Shown piece by piece: positions 49,643 through 57,821 of a DNA stretch of 62,858 nt. A program made the translations under genes and the position numbers. How positions within the stretch are numbered: position 1 is the stretch's first letter; every line of letters starts with the position of its first letter. The stretch covers positions 1-62,858 of the forward strand of contig NYVR01000001.1 of assembly GCA_002684655.1 (NCBI GenBank), in the 5' to 3' direction. The stretch comes from Planctomycetota bacterium (lineage in GTDB: Bacteria > Planctomycetota > UBA1135 > UBA2386). The notes under the pieces are model-generated. The model was given only the letters and a program-made list of their open reading frames with translations, did not search any database and was not told the DNA's origin.

Positions 49643-52041
49643 CGAACGTCCTTCCTGTCAGCGGAGCGCGATCGCTTCAGGGCGCGTTGGTCTGCGGGTT
49701 CGTCACGGCGGGCCTCGCGATCGCCCAGGGCGCGGAGTCAGCGGCAGGCTTCGTCGCTGCGCATCAGGCTTGGCTAGACGCCAACAGCGACGTCGTCGTG
49801 CTCAACGTAGCGGCGCACCCCGATGACGAGTCGTCGCGTACCAACATGATGCTGCGTCGTAAGCACGGCGCGCGCGTCGTGCAGGTCTACTCTACTTTCG
49901 GCGACGGCGGACAGAACGCGATCGGGCGCGAGATCGGGCCGGCGCTGGCGCGAATCCGCGTGCTCGAGACGATGCGCGCCGCGGCGATGTCCGGCGCAGA
50001 GGTGCGTTGGCTCGGGATGTCGGACTTCGGCTTCAGCAAGACACGCGAAGAGACGTTGAAGTTCTGGGGCGCCGAGACGCTCAAGGATCGGATGCGCGCG
50101 GTCTTCGATGAAGTCGACCCTGACGTCATCACAACGAACCACAGCCTCGACAAGGGCCACGGTCACCACCGGGCGTCAATATGGGCTGCGATCGAGCTGC
50201 TCAAGGAGCGCGCCGCGAGCGGCCGCTACGTGCCTCGGCTCTACTCGCGCAGCGGGGTAGACAAGGCGCATCTGGCCTTTGATCCCGGCGAGCTAGATCC
50301 TGCCCGTGGTCGGACCTACGCGCGGCTGGCGTGGGACGCCTGGACCCAGCATGAGAGCCAGGGGCCCTGGGGCGAGCACGACCCGCTGAGGGTTGGTAGA
50401 GACCTCTGGCGCGTGGTCTATCCGCCTGACATGAGCGCGGCGAACGCAGGGGACCTCGCTCAATGGTCTCGCGGTTCGCCGCCACTCGCGCTCGCCGCGG
50501 ACCCGATATCGCTGCCGCGTGATGAGGCGCTCGCGATGGTCCGCGACGCGATCGTCGCGACCCGCGGGATCAAACTCGAAGTGGATAGGTCGCCGAAAGG
50601 CGCGCGCGAGGTGCGGGTGCACGGTCGTCGAATCGACGCGCTCGATCGGCTCTACCTCGCGATGCGCGGGGTTCGAGTTGAGGCTTGGTTGAGTCGCGAC
50701 ACGGTGCCCGTGGGTGGTAAAGGCCAGGGGTATGTCGTCGTGCACGGCAGCGAGATGCTATCGGGTCTCCGCGTCAGCTGCGGCGCGCGGGCCGCCGACC
50801 CTGTTCGGCAGCCTGTCCGCCAGACACCCTTCGACGACCGTCCGCGGAGTACGCCGAAGACAGCCGCCAGCGCGGCGGACGCCCGTAAAAAGATCTTGAA
50901 GGAGCCGCCCGCCAACAAGGTCCGGGCGGCGGCGTTGCCCGGGCGCTTCGCGTTCACCTTCGTCTGCGCGGAGGACGACCCCGGCTTCGTCCGGTCTGGG
51001 CCCGTGCCGAGCTCGATTGAAGTAACGACGACGTTCGAGCTCGATGGGTTGGAGTTCGTCTGGTCTACGCAGCTGTCCTACACGCCGGTTGATCCGGTCG
51101 CATTGAGCTTCGATCGTGAGGTCGTGTTGGTGCCCGCTGGCAAGCGCAGCGAGCGCTTGCTTAGCGTCGTCGCGCAGAGCCACGTGGAAGATCCCGTGGA
51201 GGCGCCAGTGCAGCTTCAGATGGGGCCAGGCATCACCGCTAGCGCAACGCCGAGCAGGCTGCGTCTCACCAAGGAGCAGCGCGAGGCGCGGTTGTTGGTG
51301 CGGGCTGAAATCGACGCAGCAGAGATGACCGCAGACGCTGGCCTCTCGATCGGGTTCGGCGACGCCCGGGTTCAGTTGCCGCTGCGACTGATCGATGTTT
51401 CGGTCCCCGACGGGCTCTCTGTAGGCCTCGTCCGTGGTCCTGAGGACACTACGGAGCGCACCCTCGCCGACCTCGGCATCCCGTTCGTGAACCTGGATCG
51501 AGACGCGCTGGTGTCGACCAACCTCGATCAGTTCTCCGTGGTGTTCCTCGATATCCGCGCCTATCACCATCGGCCGGAGCTCGCCGAGGTTCGCGAGCGT
51601 CTACAGCAGTACTGTCGGGGCGGCGGACGGGTTGTTTCGATGTATCACAAGCCGGGCGAGTGGAATGCCAAGGACGGTCACCCGCTGCTGTCGCCGTTCG
51701 GGTTGACCGTCGGAAACGAGCGAGTCACCGAAGAGGACGCCGCGGTCGAGCTGTTGAACCCCGATCATCGTCTGATGTCGCATCCGCACCGCATCATCGC
51801 TGCGGACTTCGACGGGTGGGTGCAGGAGCGGGGTCTCAACTTCCCCAAGACGTGGGATGACGCGTGGCTGCCGATGCTCGGCATGAAGGACTCGGGCGAG
51901 CGCGAGCAGCACCAAGGCTCGCTGCTCTACACGAGCTACGGTAAGGGTGACTTCGTTTACTGCTCGCTGTCGCTCTACCGGCAGCTGCGCAAAGGGAATC
52001 GGGGCGCGGTGCGGTTGCTGGTCAACCTGCTGTCCCGCTGA
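49639..52041 (+). CDS. Exported PIG-L (LmbE) family deacetylase with long C-terminal region
   Basis: PIG-L/LmbE proteins are zinc-dependent N-acetylglucosaminyl or small-molecule deacetylases. The 800-aa product has a signal peptide (GALVCGFVTAGLAIAQG) and the catalytic domain at about 50-250 with VAAHPDDE (59-64 AHPDDE), STFGDGGQNA and the late metal ligand in KGHGHHRASI. The C-terminal 500 residues are beta-rich and include a segment resembling a class I glutamine amidotransferase-like fold (FLDIRAYHHRP...GGGRVVSMYHKPGEWN). It is translationally coupled to the aminotransferase. Confidence 0.85.
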   Translation: MTNVLPVSGARSLQGALVCGFVTAGLAIAQGAESAAGFVAAHQAWLDANSDVVVLNVAAHPDDESSRTNMMLRRKHGARVVQVYSTFGDGGQNAIGREIGPALARIRVLETMRAAAMSGAEVRWLGMSDFGFSKTREETLKFWGAETLKDRMRAVFDEVDPDVITTNHSLDKGHGHHRASIWAAIELLKERAASGRYVPRLYSRSGVDKAHLAFDPGELDPARGRTYARLAWDAWTQHESQGPWGEHDPLRVGRDLWRVVYPPDMSAANAGDLAQWSRGSPPLALAADPISLPRDEALAMVRDAIVATRGIKLEVDRSPKGAREVRVHGRRIDALDRLYLAMRGVRVEAWLSRDTVPVGGKGQGYVVVHGSEMLSGLRVSCGARAADPVRQPVRQTPFDDRPRSTPKTAASAADARKKILKEPPANKVRAAALPGRFAFTFVCAEDDPGFVRSGPVPSSIEVTTTFELDGLEFVWSTQLSYTPVDPVALSFDREVVLVPAGKRSERLLSVVAQSHVEDPVEAPVQLQMGPGITASATPSRLRLTKEQREARLLVRAEIDAAEMTADAGLSIGFGDARVQLPLRLIDVSVPDGLSVGLVRGPEDTTERTLADLGIPFVNLDRDALVSTNLDQFSVVFLDIRAYHHRPELAEVRERLQQYCRGGGRVVSMYHKPGEWNAKDGHPLLSPFGLTVGNERVTEEDAAVELLNPDHRLMSHPHRIIAADFDGWVQERGLNFPKTWDDAWLPMLGMKDSGEREQHQGSLLYTSYGKGDFVYCSLSLYRQLRKGNRGAVRLLVNLLSR

Positions 52042-52353
52042 GCCTGGCCGTCAGCTGCGGGATTTCGAGGAGCCCGCGCGAGGCCATCAGCGGGCCCCGC
52101 TAAGCGCAGAACGCAGCGGGCGTGCGCCTGCTATATGGAACCTCCTGCGCCTGGAGTGGCGGGAAGAGGGGTCTATAGATTTGCGGTAAACCCATTATTA
52201 GCAGGTGCTAGCGTCGAAAATATGACGCGTTGAGTGGTGGGTGTGGGGAGACCGGAATTTCTCGTGGTCGCCGTGTCGGGCGGCTGCGCTGGATCTCGTT
52301 TGGGGGGATGGAGCGCGTGCTTCACCTGACTTTTCTTCAACCCCCTGACAGCC
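52042..52353. other. 312-bp intergenic region with an AT-rich promoter-like patch
   Basis: No gene is supported. The stretch 52170-52230 is far more AT-rich than its surroundings (ctatagatttgcggtaaa and later gaaaatatg) and contains TATAGA and TTGCGG hexamers, so it probably holds the promoter of the downstream lipoprotein gene at 52354. I see no repeat or RNA gene. Confidence 0.45.
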
Positions 52354-54396
52354 ATGAAGACCTCCCTTTCAACCTTCTCTCTCTTGACCAGCATCGCGTG
52401 TTTGGCCGCCTGTGGCGGCGGCGGCGGCGGCGCGCCGAAGATGCCTTCGACGAGCCTGCTGTTCCCTCCGCCGTTCAGCGCGACCGACGACGACTCGATC
52501 AGCGTCCGCGGCGTGATCAAGAACCCTCGCCGCGTCGCCAGCGTGCGCGTCAACGGCCGCGACGCCGTCAGCCCTGACAGCTGGGCGACGTTCACGGCTG
52601 AGGTCCCGCTGAACCTCGCGGACAACGACCTAGAGGTCGAACTCTATGACGCCGCCGGCAATCGCCTGCCAGGCGGCGAAACCGCGCACGTCTGGCGCAC
52701 CGAGTTCTGGCACGGCGCGATCCGCGGCGTCGTCAACAGCGGCGACGAGCTCGTCTACGTCGACGCTGACCGCGGCAGCCTGATCGCTCAGGGGCCACAA
52801 GGCACCAGGGAGACGCCGATCGTGAGCGCCATGCTAGAGTTCTCTCCGGGCGTCAAGAACCCGGGTGTTCCGGCGATCATGCGCGGCTTTGACACGCTGC
52901 TTGTCCCTGACGGTAACCGGATCCACAAGATCAACGCGATCTCTGGTGTCCGCACGCAGCTCTATGAAGGCAGCGCTGGCGGCTGGATCTACGACATCGA
53001 CTACAACCAGACGACCGGCGATCTCATCGTGCTGGAGAACACCGGCTTGATCGGCGGCTTCCAGCGTCGGCTCAAGCGCGTTGATCCGATCACAGGTGCC
53101 GCCCAACACGCCGTGAGCTGGGCGCCGTCGCCGGACCAGTCGGCAGCGCCGACCGGTCTGATGATCGACCTCGCCGCGACGCGCGTCGTCGCCTACCTCG
53201 ACGGTGGCCCGAACTGCATCCTCGCGAGCGACCGCGGCATGATGCTCTGCAACCTCGACGATGGAGCGCGCGTCCCTGTATCGATGGAGGGCTTCCCTGG
53301 CGGTGAGATCCGCGACGTCATGGCGCGCGAGTTCAAGCTCTACGTCATGGGCGCCCAAGACATCACCGAGTGGAGTCCATTCACCGGCGCCTTCGTCCAT
53401 CACCGTAACGAGCCCGGGGCCGACTTCGTGCGCGGCGCCGGAGAGTGGGACCCGGTCACGCACAAGCTTCGCCTGGTCGACTCCAGCGGCATCGGCTACG
53501 ACTTCGACCTGCTGGACAACGAGCTGACGATCACCATGGGCGAAGGCGTGGGACTGGGCGCCGCCGCCGGCGATCTGTCCGACGCCATGGTTTACCAAGG
53601 ACGTCGTCTCATGGCCGACAGGCGCGGCGATCGCATCCTGAGCTTCGATGAAGCTGGCGAGCGCGCGATCTTCGCCGACGGAGGATGGTTGGACGGTCCG
53701 GTCGCCTTGACCGAGCGTAACGGTGACATGGTGGTCGGCTGCGCCGACGGTAGCTTGGTGAGGATTGACGCTGATGGGCATCAGACCCTGCTGCGCGGAA
53801 GCGATCCGAACCTCGACGGTCTGCGTGATCTCGAGACGGCCAACGACGGCGAGTCGCTGATCGCGTTGTGCCACAACCGGATCGTCCGGGTACCGCAGCA
53901 GGGCGCGGTCGAACAGCTCTCCGGTCCGCAGGTCGGCGCAGGAGATCCGCTGATCCAGGCTCGTGAGCTGGTGCTGCACCCCGACCTGGAGATCGCATAC
54001 GTGGCTTGTAGCGGCAGCATCAACGCCGCTGCCGGCAACGTCATGGGCGTCATGCTTGAAGGCGGCCTGCGGTTCCCGGTCGCCGACGAGAACCTCGGAG
54101 CCGGAGCTGCGATCTCGCGGCCGGCAGCGATCGCGCTGGACGCCGAGTCGAGCACGCTGTTCGTAGCTGCGGGGCCTGAAGGCGCTGGGCGGATGTCGCT
54201 CTACAGCCTGCACCTCCCCTCGCTGAATCGGACGATCGTGAGCGACGCGTCGACGGGCGGCGGCCCGATGGCGGACGTCCCGTCTGATCTCGTCATCGAC
54301 GAGGCGACCGGCAACTTCTTGATCGCTGGCCAAGCACAGGGCGCGATCATCGAAGTCGACGCTGTCACGGGGAGCCGCGTGGTGATCACGCGGTAG
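52354..54396 (+). CDS. Lipoprotein with beta-propeller (NHL/SMP-30-like) domain
   Basis: The 680-aa product has a lipoprotein signal with Cys20 in LAACGGGGGGAPK and an N-terminal Ig-like or bacterial adhesion domain (SVRVNGRDAVSPDSWATFTA, about 45-105). The remainder reads as a long series of beta-propeller blades: SGDELVYVDADRGSLIAQG, TGDLIVLENTGLIGG, MVVGCADGSLVRIDADGHQ and TGNFLIAGQAQGAIIEVD. The pattern is like NHL or SMP-30 propellers, which bind ligands or act as lactonases; no catalytic residues can be assigned. It ends 29 bp before an intrinsic terminator. Confidence 0.8.
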   Translation: MKTSLSTFSLLTSIACLAACGGGGGGAPKMPSTSLLFPPPFSATDDDSISVRGVIKNPRRVASVRVNGRDAVSPDSWATFTAEVPLNLADNDLEVELYDAAGNRLPGGETAHVWRTEFWHGAIRGVVNSGDELVYVDADRGSLIAQGPQGTRETPIVSAMLEFSPGVKNPGVPAIMRGFDTLLVPDGNRIHKINAISGVRTQLYEGSAGGWIYDIDYNQTTGDLIVLENTGLIGGFQRRLKRVDPITGAAQHAVSWAPSPDQSAAPTGLMIDLAATRVVAYLDGGPNCILASDRGMMLCNLDDGARVPVSMEGFPGGEIRDVMAREFKLYVMGAQDITEWSPFTGAFVHHRNEPGADFVRGAGEWDPVTHKLRLVDSSGIGYDFDLLDNELTITMGEGVGLGAAAGDLSDAMVYQGRRLMADRRGDRILSFDEAGERAIFADGGWLDGPVALTERNGDMVVGCADGSLVRIDADGHQTLLRGSDPNLDGLRDLETANDGESLIALCHNRIVRVPQQGAVEQLSGPQVGAGDPLIQARELVLHPDLEIAYVACSGSINAAAGNVMGVMLEGGLRFPVADENLGAGAAISRPAAIALDAESSTLFVAAGPEGAGRMSLYSLHLPSLNRTIVSDASTGGGPMADVPSDLVIDEATGNFLIAGQAQGAIIEVDAVTGSRVVITR

Positions 54397-54424
54397 ACGT
54401 TCGCAAAGATCGTCGTTTGCCCGT

Positions 54425-54460
54425 GCGGGCCGCCCCGAGGCTCGGGGCGGCCCGCTTTTT
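54425..54460 (+). terminator. Strong intrinsic terminator after the beta-propeller gene
   Basis: A 15-bp perfect GC stem, arms 54425-54439 and 54441-54455 (GCGGGCCGCCCCGAG and its complement), is followed by TTTTT (54456-54460). The opposite strand has no U-tract, so it acts on the plus-strand transcript only. The convergent kinase gene ends 5 bp further at 54465. Confidence 0.9.
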
Positions 54461-54464
54461 CGTG

Positions 54465-57170
54465 TCAACGCTCTCTGCCGTCTCCGCAAGACCTCAGCGC
54501 CGCAGCGGCAGCCGCCGCTGATTGTGACGTCGCCCCGTCTCGCGCAGTGAACCACTCAAGCGCCCGGCGGAGCGGCTCGCGGGCGTCGTCGCGGCGCTCT
54601 TCTGCGATCAGGATTCGTCCCTCAAGCATCCAGACATCGCCAAGCATCCCCTTGGCGCCGCTGTCTCGTTGTTGTTGGAGGGTCGCGAGCATCTCACGGG
54701 CGTCGGCGAGGCGGTCTAGGTCGATGTAGTGAACAGCGAGCTTGAGCTGCAGCCCCAAGACGCTCGGGTTCGACGCGCCGTAGGCCTTCTGGGTGAGGGG
54801 CGCGACCTCTTCGTAGTATGGGATGGCCTCGGGCAGCTTTTCTGCGCGCTCCAACGCCGCGGCGAATCCATAGAGGTAGGGCACCAGTTGCACGGCGTCT
54901 GAACCCATGGCTTCGCGCGCGCGTTCGAGGACCGCTCGCCGCCTCTTCAATGACTCTGCGGGTCGACCAGTCCACTCAAGCGCGTCCGCCATGACGTCTT
55001 CGGCTTTGAGAGTCTCGGGGTGCTCGGGGCCCCAGACCTTCGCCAGCAGCGGTAAGTTCGGCTCGAGCATTTGCAGCGCTCGTTCGTAGTCGCCGGTGCG
55101 CGCGACGTAGAAGCTCGTCGCAGCGAGCGTAAACAGTCGCAGGGGGTGGTCGGCCGGCAGCTCGGCCTCGATCCCTGCAAGCGAAGTCTCAGCGGCAGCC
55201 GCGGCGTCCTCGGCGCGTCCCAGGGTCGCCAGCGCGTTGGCCTCGTCGAGACGCAGCATGATCACCGCAGGGTTTGCGCTGCCGCCGTCTGCAGCGCTGC
55301 GCGCGATCACCGATTGAATCAGCGGTAGACCCTCATCGGCGCGTCCGGTCAGGGTCCAACAAATAGCGAGGTGTCCTTCGACCCGCAGCAGCAGCTCGTC
55401 GTTCGGGTCGCGCCTCGCCAATAGCGATTCCCGCGCTTTCATCAGCAGCTCTTGCCCCGCTGGGACGTCGGCGCGCGTGATCACGAGGAGGTTTCCGAGG
55501 TCCGCGCGCGCGCGGATCGCGCCGGGGCACTCGGGCCCGCCGAGCTTCGTGGCTTCTTGGAGCGTCGCCTGTGCCTGCTCTAGCGCCTCACGCGGGCGGC
55601 CTTGGTTATACGCGCCTTGCGCGAGGCAGAACCGCAGCTGCGCTACGCGAATGTCCGAAGCGTCGGCGTCTTTACCGATCAACGAGAGGCAGCGTGTGGC
55701 CTCTGCTGACGCCGCCTCGATCATCCCGACGCACTGCATGCTGTAGACCAGGGCTACCCGCGCGGTGATTTCGCCGGCGCGGTCGTCTTTGAAGACGACG
55801 CCAGCGTCGCGACTGGCCTGCTCCAACATCTTGTCGACGCGCAAGCGCTCTGCCGCGCGCGACTGGAGACTGGTGATCGCTGACAGCAGCGATTCCCGCG
55901 CAAATTTCGCATTGCGCGCCTCTAACTCGCGCTGGACCTGTTCGTCGCGTGCTTCGAGGAACAGCTGCGCGCTGATCACGCCGGCGACTGTCAGCCCGGT
56001 GGTGAACAGCGCAGCGAGCGCTACTGGCAGGCGGTTGCGCGAAACGAACCGCCGCATTCGGTAGGTCAGGCTCGGCGGACCGGCCATGACCGGGCGGCTC
56101 TGCATGAAGGCCGCGAGGTCGTCGCGGAGCTCGCCCGCGTCCGAATAGCGGCGCGCGGGATCCTTCTCAAGGCACCGCAAGATCACCCACTCCAGGTCGC
56201 CGCGCAGACCTGGCTCAATGAGGCTAGGTCGCACAGGGTCTGCGCCGGTGGTCGCGAGCGCGAGGGGCGCAAATTCTTCAGAGACTTCGCCGTAAGGAGA
56301 TCGTCTGCAGAGCACCTCGTAGAGCACTACCCCGAGGCTGTAGACGTCGCTTTTGGCGTCGACCTCGTTCCCGCCGACTTGCTCGGGGCTCATAAACCGA
56401 ACGGTGCCGATCATCTCGCCTGTACGCGTGAGCGCGTCCGCGCCGTCGGATTCTGACCCGGAGGCCCGGGCGACGCCGAAATCGATCACCTTGGCCTTGC
56501 CGTCTTCGTCGACGAGCACATTGCCTGGCTTGAGGTCTCGGTGGACGACGCCGCGGCTGTGGGCGTCGTGGACCGCGTCGCAGACGTCGTGGAACAGCTT
56601 GACCTTCTCTCCGCGCGTGAGCGCTGCGTGGTCGCAATAATCGGTGAGCGTCCGCGCGCCTGGGACGTATTCCATCGCGAAGAACGGCCACACTTCACCG
56701 CTCTGGTCGGTCCAGAGGCCTGCTTCGAAGATCTGCGCGATGCCTGGGTGGCGGAGATTCGCGAGGATGCTCTGCTCACGACGGAACCTAGCCATGTAGC
56801 CCTCCGTCGCGAGATCCGGGCGCATCACCTTTAGGGCCACTGCTCGGTTCGGGTGTGCCTGACGCGCCAAGTAGACGCGCCCCATTCCGCCCGAGCCGAG
56901 CTCTCGCTCGATTTGGAAGCCGCCGTGGGCGTCGCCTGCGCCAAGCGCCTTGGGAAGCCCTAGGAAATCACTGAAAGAGATGTCCGTGAGCTTGGCGACA
57001 GCGTCGCTGCCTTCTTCTTGCTCGTCTAGGGCTACGAGACGCCGAACCTCGGTCGCTAGGTCGAAGTTATCGCCGCAGAGCTCCTCGATGCGAGTCTCTC
57101 GCTCAGGGCCGTCGAGCTCGAGGACTTGCTCAAGGACCGGTCGAACCGTCTTCCACGGGATGTCGCTCAT
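54465..57170 (-). CDS. Hanks-type Ser/Thr protein kinase with transmembrane helix and TPR region
   Basis: The 901-aa product is a receptor-like kinase. After a N-terminal segment (1-85) homologous to the sigma-linked kinase family comes the kinase domain: GSGGMGRVY (92-100), the Lys114 of VALKVM, HRDLKPGN (210-217), DFG (230-232) and MSPEQ (260-264), all intact. A transmembrane helix lies at about 381-404, and the 500-residue C-terminal region is a TPR-like solenoid (for example RAEKLPEAIPYYEEVAPLTQKAYG). In such proteins the TPRs face outside or the kinase faces the cytoplasm; orientation is inferred. The start overlaps the sigma factor stop by ATGA, forming a coupled regulatory pair. Confidence 0.95.
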   Translation of the reverse strand: MSDIPWKTVRPVLEQVLELDGPERETRIEELCGDNFDLATEVRRLVALDEQEEGSDAVAKLTDISFSDFLGLPKALGAGDAHGGFQIERELGSGGMGRVYLARQAHPNRAVALKVMRPDLATEGYMARFRREQSILANLRHPGIAQIFEAGLWTDQSGEVWPFFAMEYVPGARTLTDYCDHAALTRGEKVKLFHDVCDAVHDAHSRGVVHRDLKPGNVLVDEDGKAKVIDFGVARASGSESDGADALTRTGEMIGTVRFMSPEQVGGNEVDAKSDVYSLGVVLYEVLCRRSPYGEVSEEFAPLALATTGADPVRPSLIEPGLRGDLEWVILRCLEKDPARRYSDAGELRDDLAAFMQSRPVMAGPPSLTYRMRRFVSRNRLPVALAALFTTGLTVAGVISAQLFLEARDEQVQRELEARNAKFARESLLSAITSLQSRAAERLRVDKMLEQASRDAGVVFKDDRAGEITARVALVYSMQCVGMIEAASAEATRCLSLIGKDADASDIRVAQLRFCLAQGAYNQGRPREALEQAQATLQEATKLGGPECPGAIRARADLGNLLVITRADVPAGQELLMKARESLLARRDPNDELLLRVEGHLAICWTLTGRADEGLPLIQSVIARSAADGGSANPAVIMLRLDEANALATLGRAEDAAAAAETSLAGIEAELPADHPLRLFTLAATSFYVARTGDYERALQMLEPNLPLLAKVWGPEHPETLKAEDVMADALEWTGRPAESLKRRRAVLERAREAMGSDAVQLVPYLYGFAAALERAEKLPEAIPYYEEVAPLTQKAYGASNPSVLGLQLKLAVHYIDLDRLADAREMLATLQQQRDSGAKGMLGDVWMLEGRILIAEERRDDAREPLRRALEWFTARDGATSQSAAAAAAALRSCGDGRER

Positions 57171-57763
57171 GCGCGGCTCTGATCGGGGTCGTCAGGTCGA
57201 CTGGAGAGCTTGTCCACGAGCCATAGTCGGGCAGCTCGCCATCGTCGCTCGATCGTGCGTACTGTGACTCCTTGATGCGCTGCGATCTGTTCGTGTGACA
57301 TGCCGGCGAAGAACCGCAGCTGCACGAGCTCGGCGAGGTCTGCGTCCTCATGCTCAAGGAGCTCAAGCACCTCTTTCATCTCCAAGACCCAGCCGGCGTC
57401 TTCGAACGTCAGCTCTTGGGCGTTCTCAAGAGAGATGGGGCGCTTGCCGCCGCCGCGTTTCTCAGCGAGCCGGGCGCGGGCGTGGTCGACGAGCACGGAT
57501 CGCATGGCCTTGATCGCGGCGGCGAAGAACTGTCTGCGGCTGTCCCACGTGTGGTCTTGCTGGCCTGGCTTGATCTTCATCCAGACCTCGTTGACCAGCG
57601 CCGTCGGCTGGAGGGTGTGGTCGCCACCTTGACGTGCCATGTGAGATCGCGCCAGTTGTCGCAGGTGGCTGCACAGCGCCGTGACCAGCCTGTCGCCGAG
57701 CGCGCCTCGGCCGCTCCCTGCCTCGTTGAGCAGGCGCGTGATCTCGACCTCGTCGTCTGCCAT
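57167..57763 (-). CDS. ECF sigma factor, PF07638/TIGR02999 type
   Basis: This 198-aa sigma factor belongs to the ECF group found next to Ser/Thr kinase genes in planctomycetes and some other bacteria. Region 2 is seen as LRQLARSHMARQ through ALVNEVWMKI and FFAAAIKAMRSVLVDHARARLAEKRGGG; region 4 contains LVQLRFFAGMSHEQIAAHQGVTVRTIERRWRAARLWL, where the helix-turn-helix reads promoter -35 sequence. Its gene is the first of the pair with the kinase, and kinase and sigma factor are likely to control each other. A TACACT -10-like hexamer lies at 57771-57776 on the minus strand, 7 bp before the ATG. Confidence 0.95.
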   Translation of the reverse strand: MADDEVEITRLLNEAGSGRGALGDRLVTALCSHLRQLARSHMARQGGDHTLQPTALVNEVWMKIKPGQQDHTWDSRRQFFAAAIKAMRSVLVDHARARLAEKRGGGKRPISLENAQELTFEDAGWVLEMKEVLELLEHEDADLAELVQLRFFAGMSHEQIAAHQGVTVRTIERRWRAARLWLVDKLSSRPDDPDQSRA

Positions 57764-57821
57764 GCGTGGCAGTGTAACGGCGAGAACTGCGACGGAACAC
57801 TCGCTCCGTCTTCGCTAGCAG

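Noticed and set aside
52834-54555. A 573-aa open frame on the minus strand opposite the beta-propeller lipoprotein
   Set aside because: It has no signal, motif or conserved pattern, is rich in Arg and His, and lies fully antisense to a well-supported gene; GC-rich DNA gives such long shadows.
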